A stretch of 16,867 bases of DNA from CAYWFU01 sp964457585 (GTDB lineage: Bacteria > JACRDZ01): the NCBI GenBank assembly GCA_964457585.1, contig CAYWFU010000073.1:1-16867 (forward strand). The letters run 5' to 3'. The first letter of the stretch is position 1. Each line of letters starts with the position of its first letter. This document shows, in pieces, positions 13,198 to 16,867 of this stretch. A program made the translations under genes and the position numbers. The notes beneath the pieces are model-generated. The model was not told the origin of the DNA. It ran no database searches and worked only from the letters and a program-made list of their open reading frames with translations.

Positions 13198-15750
13198 TTA
13201 ATCATATCCATATTTTTTTATAAACCAGCTCTTTACTAATTGCACTGTTAATAAATAAATAATGACTATAAATAAAAGTCCTATAAAATATGCACCAGAG
13301 GGAATGACGAATTTAAAAGGACTGGCTAAAGGTGTAAAGGGGATTAAAATCCCTAAAGAAATAATAAAAAGTGATGTAAATACTAAAAATTTGCTTGGTT
13401 TGCTTTCTACAAATGGTATTTTACCTGTTCGTATTATATAAATTACAAGAGTCTGCGTACATAAAGATTCCAAAAACCAGCCTGTATGGAATAAGGGTGC
13501 GGATGCTTTAAAAACAAATATTAAAACTCCAAATGTTAAAAAGTCAAAAATAGAACTTATAGGTCCGATAAAAAACATAAATCTCTTAATAGATTCAACA
13601 TTCCAGGGTCTGGGTTGTCTTAAATATTCTTCATCAATTTCATCTGTTGGAATTGCAATCTGAGATAAATCGTAAAGAAAATTATTTAAAAGTATCTGGA
13701 TAGGCAGCATAGGAAGAAAGGGTAAAAACAAACTCGCTCCGGTCATGCTGATCATGTTCCCAAAATTTGAACTTGACCCCATTTTTATATATTTGATAAT
13801 GTTGCCAAAAGTTTTTCTGCCTTCTTTAACCCCATATTCTAAAACCATTAAACTTTTTCTTAAAAGAATTATATCCGCAGATTCTTTTGCAATATCTACA
13901 GCATTATTTACTGAAATACCAACATCGGAAGCTTTTAAAGCAGGAGCATCATTAATTCCATCACCAAGATAACCTACAATATGTTTATTCTCATGAAGCG
14001 CATGAATTATTTTTTCTTTTTGCAATGGGGATAATCTGGCAAAAACATTAGTGGTTTTAACTAATTCCTGAAGTTCTTTATCAGTAATATTTATAATCTG
14101 CTCACCTGTTACCAATCCTTTAACATCAATACCAACTTCACTGCATATTTTTTTTGTAACCAATTCATTATCACCTGTCAGAACTTTAACTTCTACACCA
14201 AGTGTATTTAATACATCTATTGCTCTCCTTGCGCTCGGTTTCGGCGGATCAAGAAATGCAACATATCCGGCTAAAATTAAATCACGTTCATCATCTTTGG
14301 AATATATATCTCTTTTATTTTCAATATCTTTATATGCAATTGCAAGAACTCTAAAACCATCTTCACTCAGGCTGTTATATTCTTCTCTTAAATCTGAAAG
14401 AATCAAATATTCCATATCAAGTATATCGCCATCCAGCTCATATTTTGTGCATCTTTTAAAAATTTCTTCAGGTGCGCCTTTAACTATAATTTTATGTTTA
14501 TTATCCATATCGACAACTACTGACATTATTTTTCTTGAAAAATCGAATGGGATTTCATCAATTTTTTTATATGTTTCAACAACTATTTTTTCATGTTTTA
14601 AAATTGCTCTATCTAAAATATTTTTAAGCCCTGTCTGATAGAAACTGTTGATATAGGCAATTTTCAACACTTCTTCGCTTTCACGTCTTACAACGTCACA
14701 ATGTTTTTCAAGAATAATTTTATCCATTGTAAGAGTTCCTGTTTTATCAGTACAGAGCACATCCATTGCTCCAAAATTCTGTATCGAATTCAGACGTTTG
14801 ACTATGACCTGTTTTTTTGCCATAGCTATCGCACCTTTGGAAAGATTAATTGTAACAATCATTGGAAGCATTTCAGGTGTAAGCCCGACAGCGACAGCCA
14901 GAGAAAAGAGCATTGCTTCAATAAGATTCCCTTTGGATAAAAAATTTATCGAAAATATAATCCCAACCAGAATAAGCATTAAGCGTATCATAAGCCATGT
15001 AAATTTATGTATTCCTTTATCAAAACTGGTCTCAATTCTCATTGCGGCAAGTTTTCGTGAAAGCTCTCCAAATTGTGTATAAATTCCGGTTTTTGTAACA
15101 ACACCTATTGCTGTTCCGCTTACAACACTTGATCCCATGAACGCAATATTTTTCAATTCAGATAAAGAGCTATTTTTAGGTGTGATTATATCCGCAGTTT
15201 TTTCTATAGGGAAAGATTCTCCGGTTAATGACGCTTGATTGACAAATAAATCCTTGCAGGAAATAATTCTTAAATCTGCAGGAATCATATCTCCAGCATA
15301 TAAATCTACAATATCACCAGGTACAATATTTTTTATTTTAATTTCTATTGTTTTGCCATCTCTGAAAATAGTTGCTGTAGTACGTACTATTTCACTTAGT
15401 TTCTCAGCTTCTCTGCCAGCACGATATTCCTGAATAAATGACAAAAAAATACTCATAATTGCCATCGTAAATACAAGCAAAGCGCTAACTTTCTCCCCGA
15501 AAAAAAATGAAAAAGCGGCAATAATAAAAAGCACAACTACAAGCGGATTAATAAAACCTGAAGCAATCTGAATAAGAATAGTTCTTTTCTTTTTTTTAGC
15601 CGGTTCATTATATCCATAATCATCAAGCCGCATGGAAGCTTCTTCTTCAGTTAGTCCTTCCCTGGTAGTTCCCAGCTTTTCAAGGAGTGCATCGACTGAA
15701 TAGCTTGTCGGATTAAAATCTAAAATTTGCGGTTTCCTTTTATTGTTCAT
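13198..15750 (-). CDS. mgtA: Magnesium-importing P-type ATPase (type IIIB, MgtA/MgtB)
   Basis: An 850-aa P-type ATPase carrying Mg2+ into the cytoplasm at the cost of ATP. Order of motifs: actuator TGES (176-179), membrane motif GLTPEMLPMIV (289-299), phosphorylated D335 in CTDKTGTLT, nucleotide-binding KGAPEE (424-429), hinge GDGINDAP (596-603) and LLNNFLYDLSQ (687-697). TPEMLPMIV and NNFLYDLSQ are diagnostic of the Mg2+-importing subfamily rather than Ca2+ or Na+/K+ pumps. About ten membrane segments are visible, including a C-terminal set (about 725-840). The length is slightly shorter than E. coli MgtA (about 900) because the N-terminal tail is short. No Mg2+-sensing leader such as an M-box was recognised upstream. 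The start ATG 15750 has only a weak Shine-Dalgarno. fabF follows by 19 nt. Confidence 0.94.
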   Translation of the reverse strand: MNNKRKPQILDFNPTSYSVDALLEKLGTTREGLTEEEASMRLDDYGYNEPAKKKKRTILIQIASGFINPLVVVLFIIAAFSFFFGEKVSALLVFTMAIMSIFLSFIQEYRAGREAEKLSEIVRTTATIFRDGKTIEIKIKNIVPGDIVDLYAGDMIPADLRIISCKDLFVNQASLTGESFPIEKTADIITPKNSSLSELKNIAFMGSSVVSGTAIGVVTKTGIYTQFGELSRKLAAMRIETSFDKGIHKFTWLMIRLMLILVGIIFSINFLSKGNLIEAMLFSLAVAVGLTPEMLPMIVTINLSKGAIAMAKKQVIVKRLNSIQNFGAMDVLCTDKTGTLTMDKIILEKHCDVVRRESEEVLKIAYINSFYQTGLKNILDRAILKHEKIVVETYKKIDEIPFDFSRKIMSVVVDMDNKHKIIVKGAPEEIFKRCTKYELDGDILDMEYLILSDLREEYNSLSEDGFRVLAIAYKDIENKRDIYSKDDERDLILAGYVAFLDPPKPSARRAIDVLNTLGVEVKVLTGDNELVTKKICSEVGIDVKGLVTGEQIINITDKELQELVKTTNVFARLSPLQKEKIIHALHENKHIVGYLGDGINDAPALKASDVGISVNNAVDIAKESADIILLRKSLMVLEYGVKEGRKTFGNIIKYIKMGSSSNFGNMISMTGASLFLPFLPMLPIQILLNNFLYDLSQIAIPTDEIDEEYLRQPRPWNVESIKRFMFFIGPISSIFDFLTFGVLIFVFKASAPLFHTGWFLESLCTQTLVIYIIRTGKIPFVESKPSKFLVFTSLFIISLGILIPFTPLASPFKFVIPSGAYFIGLLFIVIIYLLTVQLVKSWFIKKYGYD

Positions 15751-15793
15751 AAATTATCTACTCAAATGGACTCTTATATTTTTTAAAGTGTAT

Positions 15794-15822
15794 ATAATAT
15801 CACAATATATTTTTTTTTGAAA
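15794..15822 (-). promoter_or_regulatory. Weak candidate promoter for mgtA
   Basis: On the minus strand, TTTCAA (15822-15817), a 17-nt spacer and TATTAT (15799-15794) could serve as -35 and -10. The -35 match is poor and the region is very AT-rich, so this is tentative. Confidence 0.3.
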
Positions 15823-15925
15823 TAATATTATTAAATTATTGATTTTTTTTAATGAAGCCCTTTGTTTCATTGGATAAATATTTTATTATGGAACTCGACA
15901 CACTTTGTGATATTTTTAATACTTA

Positions 15926-16113
15926 ATTGGATGAATTGGCACTTCCAGATAAATAATAAGTTTGGCCATTTTGAATTTGGAAATTGTAATTTATTTGGGA
16001 TTTGGAAATTGTAATTTGAAATTTTAGCATAAAAAAGCCAGTCAACTTGAGTTTAATAGGAATATTAATTTTTGTGCTATACTCAGCAGGGTATTCCTGG
16101 CATTTCCAGATAA
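15926..16113. repeat. Degenerate repeat remnants in AT-rich spacer
   Basis: Half units of the mosaic palindromic repeat occur at 15926-15952 (TTGGATGAATTGGCAC then TTCCAGATAA) and 16094-16113 (TTCCTGGCATTTCCAGATAA). Between them, ATTTGGAAATTGTAATTT is repeated directly at 15975-15992 and 16000-16017 (25-bp period). No gene was found in 15751-16379. Confidence 0.6.
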
Positions 16114-16124
16114 AACTGCAAAAC

Positions 16125-16169
16125 TTGCATGCAATTACTGCATATATTAATATAACTTAAGTAATTACT
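16125..16169. promoter_or_regulatory. Palindromes that could be an upstream activator site
   Basis: Two perfect 10-bp palindromes, TTGCATGCAA (16125-16134) and AGTAATTACT (16160-16169), lie about 150-190 bp before the sigma-54 promoter. That is the usual distance range for enhancer-binding-protein sites. The assignment is inference only. Confidence 0.3.
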
Positions 16170-16316
16170 AATTTTTTCGATGCCTTTTTTAAAAAAATAT
16201 GATTAAACTGCAATTTTTACACTAAAAGCAAATAAATTTTTGTTTTTTAAAATAATGATCCCTCAAAAAATCTTTATTTAGCAATGAGTTACAACACTAT
16301 ATAAAATACATACGTT

Positions 16317-16332
16317 TGGCACGATTATTGCT
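16317..16332 (+). promoter_or_regulatory. Sigma-54 (RpoN) promoter
   Basis: TGGCACG (16317-16323), N4 and TTGCT (16328-16332) match the -24/-12 consensus, with GG (16318-16319) and GC (16330-16331) separated by exactly 10 nt. Transcription would start near 16343 and read into the micro-ORF at 16380. Such promoters need an ATP-dependent enhancer-binding activator, which is not encoded in this window. Confidence 0.82.
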
Positions 16333-16379
16333 TCTAGTTTTTACATCTAAAAAAATTCAACATAAGGAGGATCTGATTT

Positions 16380-16508
16380 ATGGCTCAGTATAATACTAAA
16401 GCTCAAAAAATAATTGTGTTTATATTTGCAACCCCAATTTATATTATGTTAGCAGTACAATTGATTAAAGTATTCAAACATTTTAATCCTTCACCAATTT
16501 TGTACTAA
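16380..16508 (+). CDS. 42-aa single-span membrane microprotein, unknown function
   Basis: The ORF starts with AAGGAGG (16364-16370), a full-consensus Shine-Dalgarno 9 nt before ATG 16380, the strongest in the window. The 42-aa product has a polar N-terminus (MAQYNTKAQK), one hydrophobic span about 10-29 (IIVFIFATPIYIMLAVQLI), a basic stretch KVFKHF and a short polar tail ending SPILY. It lies 37 nt downstream of the predicted start site of a textbook sigma-54 promoter. The combination of promoter, ribosome binding site and membrane span makes a genuine expressed small protein likely, although its length alone would be weak evidence. It is probably an inner-membrane protein responding to a stress or nutrient signal. 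I recognise no family. Nothing co-oriented follows within the window before the hairpin element. Confidence 0.72.
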   Translation: MAQYNTKAQKIIVFIFATPIYIMLAVQLIKVFKHFNPSPILY

Positions 16509-16567
16509 TTTTTATCTAGATGTGTAAATAAGTTGGTACAATGTAAAAATAGTTTATTCTCTCTAAG

Positions 16568-16747
16568 GGGCTGTGACGAAATAACTTACACATTCAGGCG
16601 CTCAGATTCTGGTCAGATTTGGCTGATCCGATTGAGCAAAATCTGAGGCGTAGCACATTGCTACGTTGAGGATTTTGCGATTGAGGATCGGACAAAGATG
16701 ACCTGAAGATGAGATGCATCAATGTGTAAGTTATTTCGTCACAGCCC
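16568..16747. mobile_element. 180-bp MITE-like long-hairpin element with 5-bp target duplication
   Basis: The element runs from GGGCTGTGACGAAATAACTT (16568) to its inverse ending at 16747. The perfect arms continue to ACACATT at 16594 and, with gaps, to a central hairpin CGTAGCA-CAT-TGCTACG (16649-16665) at the exact midpoint. CTAAG flanks it at 16563-16567 and 16748-16752. The flanks beyond, TATTCTCT (16555-16562) and AGAGAATA (16753-16760), are themselves inverted. Removing the element and one CTAAG restores TATTCTCT-CTAAG-AGAGAATA, a hairpin, which suggests insertion into a pre-existing palindrome. Confidence 0.75.
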
Positions 16748-16776
16748 CTAAGAGAGAATAGGCACTTTGTGGCTTT

Positions 16777-16867
16777 ACCACAAGGTATAAATACGTTCCC
16801 TGAAAGCGAGGCTTTTCCTCTCCTCGCTTTACCTCCAATAGAGCTCTTGCACTGGATAAAACCAGTT
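16777..16867. other. Window end: small hairpins, no gene
   Basis: TTGTGG-CTTTA-CCACAA (about 16768-16784) followed by GGTATAAATA, AAAGCGAGG (16803-16811) pairing with CCTCGCTTT (16822-16830), and ACTGG-ATAAAA-CCAGT at the edge are short hairpins. The first resembles the TGTGGC-AG-CCACA hairpin near 853-867. No coding frame is supported. Confidence 0.4.

Noticed and set aside
13179..13211. Longer N-terminus for FabF overlapping mgtA
   Set aside because: The ATG at 13178 has an adjacent GAGG Shine-Dalgarno, and the extra residues are not typical of FabF.
13745..15433. Plus-strand ORFs opposite mgtA
   Set aside because: They are antisense shadows of a well-conserved gene with no Shine-Dalgarno or motifs of their own.
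15751..15900. Mg2+ riboswitch (M-box) upstream of mgtA
   Set aside because: The stretch is short and AT-rich, and none of the conserved structured segments could be recognised.

Overview
The window is AT-rich chromosomal DNA, probably from an uncultivated diderm (outer-membrane) bacterium. Evidence for an outer membrane is an arabinose-5-phosphate isomerase (first step of Kdo synthesis), a lipoprotein, and two large exported proteins. One of these is a 14-repeat LVIVD protein with IPT/TIG, PKD and a CFI-box-like C-terminal tail. That architecture, together with many palindromic intergenic repeats, recalls candidate-phylum genomes of the Omnitrophota/Desantisbacteria/Brocadiales kind. This placement is an impression from memory, not a classification. 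No rRNA, tRNA or CRISPR array was seen.

Layout. 1-1113: a small toxin-antitoxin locus (an internally deleted BrnT toxin plus an intact ribbon-helix-helix antitoxin) behind a near-consensus promoter, lying between inverted copies of a palindromic repeat. 1114-3119: a secreted subtilisin-like protease broken by a frameshift near 2660. 3393-6245: the large LVIVD surface protein. 6235-7852 (minus): transaldolase and kdsD, one operon with a 1-nt gap, linking pentose phosphates to Kdo. 8131-9279: an AAA ATPase with a DUF4143 C-terminal domain. 9480-11402: a SKI2-like DExH helicase. 11408-15750 (minus): a mgtA-type Mg2+ P-type ATPase and a fabF-type ketosynthase 19 nt apart, then a cytochrome-c-like lipoprotein separated from fabF by a small inserted element. 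15751-16867: a long gene-poor stretch with a textbook sigma-54 promoter, a strong Shine-Dalgarno and a 42-codon single-membrane-span ORF, followed by a long-hairpin element.

The gene content is mostly housekeeping plus accessory surface and defence-like genes. The unusual content lies between genes. Three hairpin elements with different terminal repeats are each flanked by apparent target duplications (7, 8 and 5 bp). A further family of short palindromes varies in stem sequence while keeping its pairing. The sigma-54-driven micro-ORF is the best candidate for something undescribed. The other leads are the internally deleted BrnT and the LVIVD protein, whose repeat array appears to sit inside an IPT/TIG domain.
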